Part shown: positions 36,495 through 44,258 of the stretch, piece by piece
Layout of the letters: each line of letters starts with the position of its first letter
Position numbering within the stretch: position 1 is the stretch's first letter
Source of the DNA: CADEED01 sp039930985
GTDB taxonomy: Bacteria > Pseudomonadota > Gammaproteobacteria > Steroidobacterales > Steroidobacteraceae
Assembly (NCBI GenBank): GCA_039930985.1
Contig: JBDTSV010000175.1
Span: forward strand, 29,737-93,736
Length of the DNA: 64,000 bases
Direction: 5' to 3'
Program-made: the position numbers and the translations under genes
The notes under the pieces: model-generated
Database searches by the model: none
Told to the model about the DNA's origin: nothing
Seen by the model: only the letters and a program-made list of their open reading frames with translations

Positions 36495-37337
36495 TCAGGG
36501 TAGAACGAGGTTGTAGGCCAGCATCCCGCCATGATCGAGAGGCACCCACGTGAGCTGCCCCAGTCGCACCGGTCCATACTGTCGACGTAGAACGTAGCGC
36601 GCCGTGGAAATTCCGATCGCGGCGCCCGCCACTGTATCCGACAACCAGTGGGCATTGTGATCCAGCCGCGCATAGCCGGTGTACGCTGCCACTCCGTAGC
36701 CGAGAGCCCGCCGAAACCATCGGTACCTGTCGTTGCCGGATTCCGCGAATACAGTGCCGATGGCGAACGCGGCCGAGGTGTGCATCGAGGGAAATGAATT
36801 GCCGCCGCTGCGCCACGCATTCGAGTCGCTGGTCGCGTCAGGACGATCGCGACCCGCCGCGAATTTCAGAAGATAGCTGGTCGCGGAGCTCAAGCCCGCA
36901 GCCTCGAGCATGCCCCACGACTCGGTGCGTCCGTCCTTGTCGCTCGTGACGGTCGCATAGAGCCAGGTAGCGGCGAGAATGCTCGCCGCCGGAATGGCGT
37001 CTTTCACCTCGTTCGAACTCGAACTGTCGCTCGATGTGATCGAGCTGCCGACGAAGTGATCCCGGACCTCGGTATCGTAGTGATGAGCGATGCCGATAGC
37101 CGCCACGGTGCCCCCGAAGTACACCCAGTCTCTGGCGTCCCACCGGAGCGGCGCGCTCAGGTAACACTTTACGTCGCTGACGACGCCGGCAGTGCGGCTG
37201 TCACACCCCTGATCGGACTGGCTATCATCTTTGCGGGTCCCCGCCGAATTGCCGGTGATCGGCAAGGCCGCGAGGAACGCGAACGCGAATACACGCCTGT
37301 ATGCAGGGGCAGACCTGAGCGCTCTGAGGATTTGCAT
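36495..37337 (-). CDS. PAP2-superfamily phosphatase
   Basis: 280 aa with a signal peptide (VFAFAFLAALPITGNSA). The three PAP2 motifs are present: KFAAGRDRP (KxxxxxxRP), SFPSMHTS (PSxH) and ARLDHNAHWLSDTVAG (SxxxxxH/D type). A Ser-rich loop (SSITSSDSSSSN) precedes them. Family members dephosphorylate phosphatidate or undecaprenyl diphosphate on the periplasmic face. It lies directly upstream of dgkA and is co-transcribed by appearance. An alternative role as a secreted acid phosphatase is possible. Confidence 0.9.
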   Translation of the reverse strand: MQILRALRSAPAYRRVFAFAFLAALPITGNSAGTRKDDSQSDQGCDSRTAGVVSDVKCYLSAPLRWDARDWVYFGGTVAAIGIAHHYDTEVRDHFVGSSITSSDSSSSNEVKDAIPAASILAATWLYATVTSDKDGRTESWGMLEAAGLSSATSYLLKFAAGRDRPDATSDSNAWRSGGNSFPSMHTSAAFAIGTVFAESGNDRYRWFRRALGYGVAAYTGYARLDHNAHWLSDTVAGAAIGISTARYVLRRQYGPVRLGQLTWVPLDHGGMLAYNLVLP

Positions 37338-37423
37338 TCGGACTTAGACGTCACAGATTGTCCCTTCCCGTCTCGCGCCGCGAAATAAAGATTCTGGCCG
37401 GGAAGGGGGATATCCAATAGTAG

Positions 37424-37555
37424 CTAGAAGGCTCCGGTGGTTTCGCGCCGGGCCACCCGCGCCGGATCACGTTTCCACGCGTCGCCGAATGTCGCCGTGC
37501 CGAGGCTGAGCACCCGCCGGTTGAGATCGGACCGGCTGAGCTGTCTGAATTCAAA
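37424..37555 (-). pseudogene. Remnant of an aldo/keto reductase N-terminus
   Basis: The minus strand reads FEFRQLSRSDLNRRVLSLGT then ATFGD and a diverged tail before TAG at 37424. Intact family members begin like YRxLGRSGLxVxxLSLGTATFGG, so this is the first strand and cofactor turn of the barrel, cut off after ~25 recognisable residues. No start codon lies in a good position. It may be the residue of a deleted gene. Bases 37338-37423 show nothing. Confidence 0.5.
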
Positions 37556-37567
37556 GGCGCAGCCTAA

Positions 37568-37738
37568 CTAGGCGTCGTCTTCTCGACGCTCCTGCGCCTC
37601 GATCTCGCGGTTTCTCTGCCGGGCCCGATCGAGGACGTCGGGCGGCGCCAGGGGAGTGCGCCTGCCGCGCAACAAGCCGAGCAAACCACCGATGAGCAGC
37701 GCGATGACGACTATCGTGGCGATGACAAATTTCGTCAT
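37568..37738 (-). CDS. DUF2897 small membrane protein
   Basis: 56 aa from ATG 37738 to TAG at 37568. It has one N-terminal membrane helix (FVIATIVVIALLIGGLLGLL), then a basic and charged tail (RGRRTP, DVLDRARQRNREIEAQERR). This is the layout of DUF2897 proteins, which are small gammaproteobacterial membrane proteins of unknown role. Codon use is like its neighbours and the frame is clean. Bases 37739-37994 to its right hold no other gene; the promoter of the M13 peptidase should be there. Confidence 0.75.
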   Translation of the reverse strand: MTKFVIATIVVIALLIGGLLGLLRGRRTPLAPPDVLDRARQRNREIEAQERREDDA

Positions 37739-37994
37739 GGCGACCGGCGGGCGACTCGCGGCTTTGAAGACTTCATACGCGCGACGCTAGCGGGCGCTCC
37801 AGTGCTTCACAAGAGGAATGTCGGCCGATTCGCCGCGATCAATGGCCGGCGCCCGCGCTGCGATGATCCGCATCGCCGCTGCGATGGACCGCGCGCGGAC
37901 CAATGCTCTTGCGACTCCAGTCCCGCTAGACTGCTTCGCAACATGGCCGATCCCGTCGGCCGCCCAGAATTCGCCGAACCGCCGGAGTTCCAGC

Positions 37995-40019
37995 ATGAAA
38001 TTCAGTTCGCTCGCCTTCTCTATTGGCCTGCTCGCCGTGGCTGGCAGTTCCACTGCCCGCGATCTGCCGGCAGTGGATGCGGCCGTTCGTCCGGGCGATG
38101 CCTTCTATCAGTACGTCAACGGCGCCTGGCTGAAGGCGACCGGCATTCCGGCAGATCGCAGCGCGATGAGCGACGCTGCTGTCCTGTCCGAGCAAGCTGA
38201 CCAGCGCACTCGCGAAATCATCCAGGCGACGGCGCAGGACAAGAACGCGACGTCCGATGCCAGGAAGATCGCCGACTTCTACAACGCGTTCATGGACGAG
38301 GCTGCGATCGAAAAACTCGGGCTCCAGCCCCTCGAACCACGGCTGCGCGAGATCGCCGCGATTCACGACCGCAAGTCGCTGTCGCGCGTGCTCGGCAGCC
38401 AGCTGCGAGCAGATGTCGATGTGCTCAACGCCACCGCGCTCTACACCGGCAATCTTCTCGGGCTCTGGGTGGCGCAGGATCTCGACGATCCGAGTCGATA
38501 CGTCGCGTTCCTGCTGCAGGGCGGGCTCGGCATGCCGGATCGCGACTACTACCTGGACGATTCGCCGCCGACGGCGGCAATTCGCGCCGCGTACACGCCC
38601 CATCTCGCCAAGGTGCTGGCCCTCGCCAAGGTCAAGGATGCAGACGCGAAAGCGGCGCGCATCTTCGACCTGGAGAAGCGCATGGCGACTGTGCATGGCC
38701 CGCGCGTCGATACCTTCGACGTGGTCAAGGCCAACAACCACTGGTCCGCCAAGGACTTCGATGCCAAGGCGCCGGGTCTGGACTGGCAGGAGTATTTCGC
38801 GGCCGCGGGACTAGGCAAGCAGACCGACTTCATCGTCTGGCAGCCCGCCGCGGTGACGGGCCTGTCGGCGCTGGTCGCCACCCAGCCGCTTGAAACCTGG
38901 AAGGACTACCTGGCCATCCGCCTGATCGAGCGCGCTTCGCCCTATCTGCCCAAGGCGTTCGTCGACGAGCGCTTCGAGTTCTATAACAAGACGCTAACCG
39001 GCACGCCGAAGCCACGCGATCGATGGAAGCGTGGCATCGCCGTGACCAACGTCGCGCTGGGCGATGCCGTCGGCAAGCTCTACTCGGCGCGCTACTTCAC
39101 GCCCGCGGAGAAGGCCCGCGCCGAGGCCATGGTCCACAACCTTATCGCCGCGTTCTCGCGGCGCATCGACCATCTCGACTGGATGGCGCCGGAAACCAAG
39201 GCGAAGGCGAAAGCGAAACTCGCCGTACTCAAGGTGGGCGTCGGCTATCCCGACCGCTGGATCGACTATTCCACGCTCACGATCCGCCCGGGCGATGCGC
39301 TCGGCAATGCCATGCGCGCGGAACTGTTCGAAACCCATCGCAATCTCGCCAAGCTCGGCAAGCCTGTCGACCGGTCCGAGTGGGTCATGACGCCGCAAAC
39401 CGTCAACGCCGTGAATCTTCCGGTGATGAACGCCATGAATTTCCCGGCCGCGATACTCCAGCCACCGTATTTCGACCCGAAGCGACCGGTGGTGATGGAC
39501 TACGGCGCGACGGGCGCGACCATCGGTCATGAGATCAGCCATAGCTTCGACGACCAGGGCGCGCAGTTCGACGCCACCGGGAAGCTCCACAACTGGTGGA
39601 CGCCCGAGGATTTCGCGCACTTCAAGCAGGCTTCGCAGCAACTCGCGAAGCAGTACGACCAGTACCGGCCGTTTCCAGATCTCGCGCTCAACGGTATGCA
39701 GGTGTTGAGCGAGAACATTGCCGATCTCGCCGGGCTCGCGGTCGCATATGACGCGTGGCGGCTGTCCCTCGACGGCAAGCCCGCGCCAGCGGTCGACGGA
39801 TTCTCGGGCGATCAGCAGTTCTTCATGAGCTTTGCGCAGAGCTGGCGCGCCAAAACGCGCGAACCGGCGCTGCGCCAGCAGATCATCACCGACGGTCACG
39901 CGCCCGACGAGTATCGCGCTGACACCGTTCGCAATCTCGATGACTGGTACAAGGCATTCGACATCAAACAGGGAGACATGCTGTTCCTCGCGCCGGATCA
40001 GCGCGTGCGAATCTGGTGA
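37995..40019 (+). CDS. M13-family (neprilysin-like) metallopeptidase
   Basis: 674 aa from ATG 37995 with GGAG 9 bases upstream and a signal peptide (LAFSIGLLAVAGSSTARD). The frame is open 177 bases further upstream, but without protein-like sequence. Family marks: RPGDAFYQYVNGAWL at the N-terminus, NAVNLPVMNAMNFPAAILQ, zinc motif IGHEISHSFDDQG (HExxH), the third ligand in SENIADLAG (ExxxD), and a C-terminal DEYRADTVRNLDDWYKAFDI. Length is typical. It cleaves peptides in the periplasm or outside. It faces the S41 peptidase gene convergently. Confidence 0.95.
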   Translation: MKFSSLAFSIGLLAVAGSSTARDLPAVDAAVRPGDAFYQYVNGAWLKATGIPADRSAMSDAAVLSEQADQRTREIIQATAQDKNATSDARKIADFYNAFMDEAAIEKLGLQPLEPRLREIAAIHDRKSLSRVLGSQLRADVDVLNATALYTGNLLGLWVAQDLDDPSRYVAFLLQGGLGMPDRDYYLDDSPPTAAIRAAYTPHLAKVLALAKVKDADAKAARIFDLEKRMATVHGPRVDTFDVVKANNHWSAKDFDAKAPGLDWQEYFAAAGLGKQTDFIVWQPAAVTGLSALVATQPLETWKDYLAIRLIERASPYLPKAFVDERFEFYNKTLTGTPKPRDRWKRGIAVTNVALGDAVGKLYSARYFTPAEKARAEAMVHNLIAAFSRRIDHLDWMAPETKAKAKAKLAVLKVGVGYPDRWIDYSTLTIRPGDALGNAMRAELFETHRNLAKLGKPVDRSEWVMTPQTVNAVNLPVMNAMNFPAAILQPPYFDPKRPVVMDYGATGATIGHEISHSFDDQGAQFDATGKLHNWWTPEDFAHFKQASQQLAKQYDQYRPFPDLALNGMQVLSENIADLAGLAVAYDAWRLSLDGKPAPAVDGFSGDQQFFMSFAQSWRAKTREPALRQQIITDGHAPDEYRADTVRNLDDWYKAFDIKQGDMLFLAPDQRVRIW

Positions 40020-40038
40020 GCGGTCGCCATTGCCAGTG

Positions 40039-40062
40039 GCGGCCGCCGTCGGTGGCGGCCGC
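40039..40062. terminator. Convergent intergenic hairpin
   Basis: GCGGCCGCC (40039-40047) and GGCGGCCGC (40054-40062) form a perfect 9-bp stem with a 6-base loop. It lies between the M13 stop (40019) and the S41 stop (40072). The following T content is poor, so it may be a weak bidirectional terminator or an mRNA 3'-end stabiliser. Confidence 0.5.
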
Positions 40063-40071
40063 GTCTGCTTG

Positions 40072-41376
40072 CTACTGATTGGTTCGGCCGCACTTCCACG
40101 GCGCATCTGGCGGCCGCTTCTTTGCCGCCAACTCGTGCGCCAGCTTCACGGCCGCGTCGAGTTCGGCGTCATCCGCCGGCGTGTTGGCCGCGGCAACGCC
40201 ACAAGGCACGAATGCCTCGCGTGGAGTGCCATTCACATGAAAGAGTTTTTCCGCCGGCACTCGCACGGGAATCTTTGAATTGGGGAGTTCGATCTGGCCG
40301 AGTGCGCCGAGCAGGTGGGCCATCGGTTCGCCAAGCACGGGCGCGCTGCGCGTGGCATTGAGCCCGATGGCGATTCCCTCGCCCATGCTGCCGGTCCAGT
40401 GGCCGGCGAGCACCACCACGGGCTGCGCAAACAGCGGATCGCGCGGCGCAACGTATTCAACCCAGATGCGGCGAACTCCGGTGTCGCGAAACTCCGCCAC
40501 CAATTCATGCCGTTGATAGGGCATCGGTGTGCTGACGAAACGTCCCATGATTCCGCGCGCGACGGATGACACGCCGCCACTCGGCGTGTCGCGCAGGTCG
40601 ATCACCACGGCGCGCGCCTGTGCGAACTTCGCGAGCGCGTCGTCGAAGGCCTGCACCAGAGCATCCTCGTCGAGCGAATTGTTGAAGCGGATGTAGCCGA
40701 CGTCACCGAGCAGCTTCTGCGACAGCAACGCTTCGGGCCGATCGGTGTTGACGGGCGCAAAGGTGATATCCCGCGCGCCGCTGCCGTCGTTGATGGACAG
40801 GCGTATGGCATCGTTCGCGCGATGTCCGGCCAGCGCCAGCTGCAGCGCCCATTCCCGGGCGGCCGCATCGGGCGCGGTGAGAAGCTTTGGTTCGAGCGCG
40901 GCGACCGCGGTTTCGACCGGCTCGCCATCGACGGCGAGAACCTGCATGCCGGGGCGTACGCCGGCGCTCTTCGCCGGGGAGTTGTCGCGTACGGCGACAA
41001 CCAGCGCCTTACCCGCGCGCCAGCTGCCGAAGATCTGCGATTGCGTCGGGACGAGCCGCGGAGATTTGTCGGTGTTGGTTCCGAGGTGCGCATGGTGATC
41101 GTAGATCTCGGCCATGGCCCGCTCGAGGACACCGATGAATGCGTCGCGGTCGGCGGCCGCGGCGGCGCGCGGGGCATAGGACGCGCACGTTGCCGCCCAG
41201 TTCGTCTTCTTCAACTCGAAGTAGGCGTACTGCTCGCGCACGAAGTCGCAGAAGGCGGTGAAGTCAGCGCTGCGCTGTTCCGCGGAAATGAATGCTTGCT
41301 GCGCCGGGGCGCGCGCCGACAACGCCAGCATGGCGAGACCAGTGACTGCGAAACCGGTGGGAAGGCGCCAGTTCAT
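40072..41376 (-). CDS. S41-family (tail-specific type) peptidase
   Basis: 434 aa from ATG 41376; the frame extends to 41460, but the signal peptide (GFAVTGLAMLALSARAPA) begins here. An N-terminal helical part (FCDFVREQYAYFELKKTNW) is followed by a PDZ-like domain (GKALVVAVRDNSPAKSAGVRPGMQVLAVDG). The catalytic core has VGYIRFNNSL, AVVIDLRDTPSGG, and the Ser region AGHWTGSMGEGIAIGL. The general-base Lys of CtpA-like enzymes is not obvious. It is exported, and the family degrades C-terminally marked proteins. The next gene upstream on this strand stops about 120 bases away. Confidence 0.88.
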   Translation of the reverse strand: MNWRLPTGFAVTGLAMLALSARAPAQQAFISAEQRSADFTAFCDFVREQYAYFELKKTNWAATCASYAPRAAAAADRDAFIGVLERAMAEIYDHHAHLGTNTDKSPRLVPTQSQIFGSWRAGKALVVAVRDNSPAKSAGVRPGMQVLAVDGEPVETAVAALEPKLLTAPDAAAREWALQLALAGHRANDAIRLSINDGSGARDITFAPVNTDRPEALLSQKLLGDVGYIRFNNSLDEDALVQAFDDALAKFAQARAVVIDLRDTPSGGVSSVARGIMGRFVSTPMPYQRHELVAEFRDTGVRRIWVEYVAPRDPLFAQPVVVLAGHWTGSMGEGIAIGLNATRSAPVLGEPMAHLLGALGQIELPNSKIPVRVPAEKLFHVNGTPREAFVPCGVAAANTPADDAELDAAVKLAHELAAKKRPPDAPWKCGRTNQ

Positions 41377-41495
41377 GGGAAGTTCGCTCCGCTTTGTGTC
41401 CGACCTGAATTCAGGGCCGCGAAATGCTAGCAAAACGTTGACGATCGCGCCGGCAGTCAATGTTGCGCCGCTGGATATTCTCGTCGGCGGAGCCG

Positions 41496-42521
41496 TCAGT
41501 TCACCGGTGCCGGCGGCTCCTTCTTGCGCAATGCGTCCTTGAGCCCGACGACATCCTTGAGCATGCGATACCAGAACGGCGCGCCGAACGACATCAACAC
41601 CGCCATGAACAGGACGCCGAAGAGCCGATCCCAGCGAAAGACGCGTTCGTTGGCGGAATTCTTGTCGAAGTAATAGCTCATGTTCTCGAGCGGCTGGATG
41701 CCGACGCTCGACAGATCGGCGATGCTGCGTTTCGCGGCATCCAGGGATCGTTCACTCTGGAGGGCGAGTTCCTTCTCGACGAGCTTGCGGAATTCCTCGG
41801 CGAGTTCGTCGCGCCGGGGTTCGGAGTCCATCGCGGTTTCGAAATTCCCGACGAGATCGTCGACCGCCAACGCCTCGAACCGCAGCGCTCCGAGCTGCAC
41901 GGTGTATTCGGGATGCGCTTCGAGGAAGAGTGTCCGCGCTCGCAGACCCGGCGTCCCCTCGATGATCGATCGGTATTCATCGGGAGCGTCCTTCGCCAGT
42001 CGCTCGCCCATGGCCTCGGCCCGCGCACGAAATTCGGAGTCGGTGCGCAGCCGTTCGAAAAGCTCCGGAGCGCTGGCACCAAACCACAAGGCGACGATGA
42101 CCGAAGCGGCGACCGTGAGGCCCCGCGACCACTGCAGGTACTTGTCTTCCATGATGCGGCGCGTGCGGTCGAGCACGTGGCGTGCGACGGCCACACCTGA
42201 CTCCGGCACTTTCGCTTCGATCAGCGGCGTGATGACGTCCTTGTCCTCGAGCCAGGTGACGCGCGGATCCGTTTTCGCGGCGGCGACGGTCGCGACGACC
42301 AGATCGATGAGCTGCGAGGCATTCTTGTCTCCCTGGTCGATCTGCGCGCGGAGATTCTCTATTTTCTGCGCAATATCCGTTTCCACGACACCGAGCGCCA
42401 GCGCCTTGTGCCGACGTCGCATCAGGTTGGCGGCCGTTTGAACAAGAGCCGTGACGAGGATGCTGAGCAGCAGCACGATCGTCACGAAGCCGACGATGAT
42501 TCCGAGTATGTCGAGGAACAT
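41496..42521 (-). CDS. Unknown three-helix membrane protein
   Basis: 341 aa. Membrane helices are predicted at the N-terminus (ILGIIVGFVTIVLLLSILVT), the middle (LTVAASVIVALWFGAS, ~135-150) and near the C-terminus (LFGVLFMAVLMSFGAPFWY). Between them are charged helical segments rich in Glu and Arg that may form coiled coils. I do not recognise a family. It starts 18 bases downstream of the MBL-fold gene on the same strand, so the two appear to be one transcript. No catalytic motif is evident. Confidence 0.7.
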   Translation of the reverse strand: MFLDILGIIVGFVTIVLLLSILVTALVQTAANLMRRRHKALALGVVETDIAQKIENLRAQIDQGDKNASQLIDLVVATVAAAKTDPRVTWLEDKDVITPLIEAKVPESGVAVARHVLDRTRRIMEDKYLQWSRGLTVAASVIVALWFGASAPELFERLRTDSEFRARAEAMGERLAKDAPDEYRSIIEGTPGLRARTLFLEAHPEYTVQLGALRFEALAVDDLVGNFETAMDSEPRRDELAEEFRKLVEKELALQSERSLDAAKRSIADLSSVGIQPLENMSYYFDKNSANERVFRWDRLFGVLFMAVLMSFGAPFWYRMLKDVVGLKDALRKKEPPAPVN

Positions 42522-42539
42522 GGCTGATTCTCCGGTGCG

Positions 42540-43931
42540 TCAGTTCGCCGATATCCACGGCGTCCCCTTGTTGGCGGGAACGTCGTTCACGTCGAAAATC
42601 GGTGAGTCGTGTTTCGTGCCCACCTCGACGAGGCGGAAACGTTCTCCGTCGGTCTCGATGAGCAAGTGAGTGTCTTCCACGAGTTTCTGGATCTTCTGGT
42701 CGGTCGTGAGTTTCGCGCGGTCGAACTTGATCTCGTGCACATAGGTCGAATAGAAACGCTTGACGCCGCCGAGAGTCGTGATCGTGTCGAGCGACGGATG
42801 GCCGTAAGCCATGAATCCGGCGCCACCCATGGAGGCGGCGGACAGGATGGGCTTGAGCTTCTCGTGTTCGAGGAATTCCGGCGCGTTGTGATCGCTGCCG
42901 TGATGCGCGGCCTTGAAGACATCGACGTCGAGCAGCGCGGTGCGATGCTCATCCTCGAGATTCGCGACCACGTCGGGCTCGCTTTCCGTATTCAGGTCAC
43001 CGCTGAACAGCATCGAGAATTGGCCGTAGTCCAGACGAAACGCGACGCTGTTGCCGTTGGTGGTCTTGTCCCACTGCCCGTAGCCGCGCGGCCGCTTCAT
43101 CGGCCAGAGGGTCGTCACTGAAAGGGCGGGGCGCACGCCTGCCTTGGGGGCGTGGATGGCATCGAGCGGCCCGCAGCCGAAACAGGCCTGTTCAAACGAC
43201 TTCACCTTGTCGGGCTTGGTTTTCTGGACGATGGCGGCAGCGAAATCTCCGTAGTCGGAGTTGAACTCGTTGGCGGCGACACGAGCCTTGAGCACGCCGA
43301 ACGTGTCGACGAGGTAGAGCGCCTCGAGCGCTCCGGTCGAACTGAAGCGACCCAGCGAACGGTTCGTGTCGCCGATGAATCCGCCGGCGTTGCCAGTCAA
43401 CGGAATGTCGCGCACGCCGCGGCGAAACGAGGCGAGACCGCCAACGTAGACATTGGTGACCGCGATCGTGTCGTCTTCGAGCACACGGGTCAGGCCGACG
43501 ACGTGATCGCGGTCGTGATGCGTGAGCACCATGTGTTCGATGGTGACGCCGGTCGCGCCGTAGATCCGGTGCAGGAATTCCGGAGTCCTCCTGGCGAGAT
43601 TGACGGGCGACGCGCCACCATCGATCAGGATATTGACCGGATCCCCGGCAGGATTGCCGAGCGCGGTGCTCACGCTTTCCGGCAGCTCGATGAGGATGGC
43701 GTCGCCTTGCCCGACATCGATGAGCCAGATTCGCAGGCGCTGCTGCGTCGCAATGCTGTGCGGGGTTCGCGATTGTGTGCGCGCGATTCCAGGGACGTCA
43801 GGCGGAGTGGCGAAGCAGTGTGACGGTCCCGCCAGCAACGCGAGCATGCCGGCGAGCGCCAGTGGCCGCCGCGCGAATTTGCGCGGCGTACTCGATGCAA
43901 CATTGCCCATGGGTCTACCCCTGTCGTTCAT
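42540..43931 (-). CDS. Exported MBL-fold hydrolase (ComEC catalytic-domain-like, no membrane channel)
   Basis: 463 aa from ATG 43931 (ATG 43907 possible), with an export signal (LALAGMLALLAGPSHCFA). Features of ComEC-like metallo-beta-lactamase domains: RIWLIDVGQGDAILIELP, INILIDGG, the metal motif LTHHDRDHVVGL, LSGDLN, and VFKAAHHGSDHN. ComEC itself also has a large membrane part, which is absent here. It could be a secreted nuclease or phosphodiesterase. With the downstream three-helix membrane protein it forms an apparent two-gene unit whose job is unknown. Confidence 0.8.
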   Translation of the reverse strand: MNDRGRPMGNVASSTPRKFARRPLALAGMLALLAGPSHCFATPPDVPGIARTQSRTPHSIATQQRLRIWLIDVGQGDAILIELPESVSTALGNPAGDPVNILIDGGASPVNLARRTPEFLHRIYGATGVTIEHMVLTHHDRDHVVGLTRVLEDDTIAVTNVYVGGLASFRRGVRDIPLTGNAGGFIGDTNRSLGRFSSTGALEALYLVDTFGVLKARVAANEFNSDYGDFAAAIVQKTKPDKVKSFEQACFGCGPLDAIHAPKAGVRPALSVTTLWPMKRPRGYGQWDKTTNGNSVAFRLDYGQFSMLFSGDLNTESEPDVVANLEDEHRTALLDVDVFKAAHHGSDHNAPEFLEHEKLKPILSAASMGGAGFMAYGHPSLDTITTLGGVKRFYSTYVHEIKFDRAKLTTDQKIQKLVEDTHLLIETDGERFRLVEVGTKHDSPIFDVNDVPANKGTPWISAN

Positions 43932-44141
43932 GTTCACCTGAGGGCTCGGGCGAGACTTATTAGACTTCTGCACTATCTCTGTCGCGAGGCCGCAGATTCT
44001 CCCACCTCGGCTCATGAAATTCGCATGACTTGCGCCCCCGCGCACCCTGGATTTCGCCGCGCAGAGGATAAACCTGCGCCGTGAGCGCGGGCTCGCCCGG
44101 AAAGAGCCCGCAACGTCTCAGCCCAAATAGCTTTCGTCCCG

Positions 44142-44165
44142 GCGCGGCCGTCTTTGCGGCCGCGC
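44142..44165. other. GC-rich hairpin upstream of the M1 peptidase gene
   Basis: GCGCGGCCG (44142-44150) and CGGCCGCGC (44157-44165) make a perfect 9-bp stem with loop TCTTTG. No T-run follows on either strand. The surrounding 43932-44258 is otherwise empty of genes and should carry the divergent promoters of the MBL and M1 genes. Confidence 0.4.
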
Positions 44166-44258
44166 CCGCGGCCGCCGCGCTAACCACCGCGACACTTGTT
44201 GGCGCCTCATCGCCGCGCAATACTCGATTCAACGCAAACAATTGTTCATGGAGTGTTT

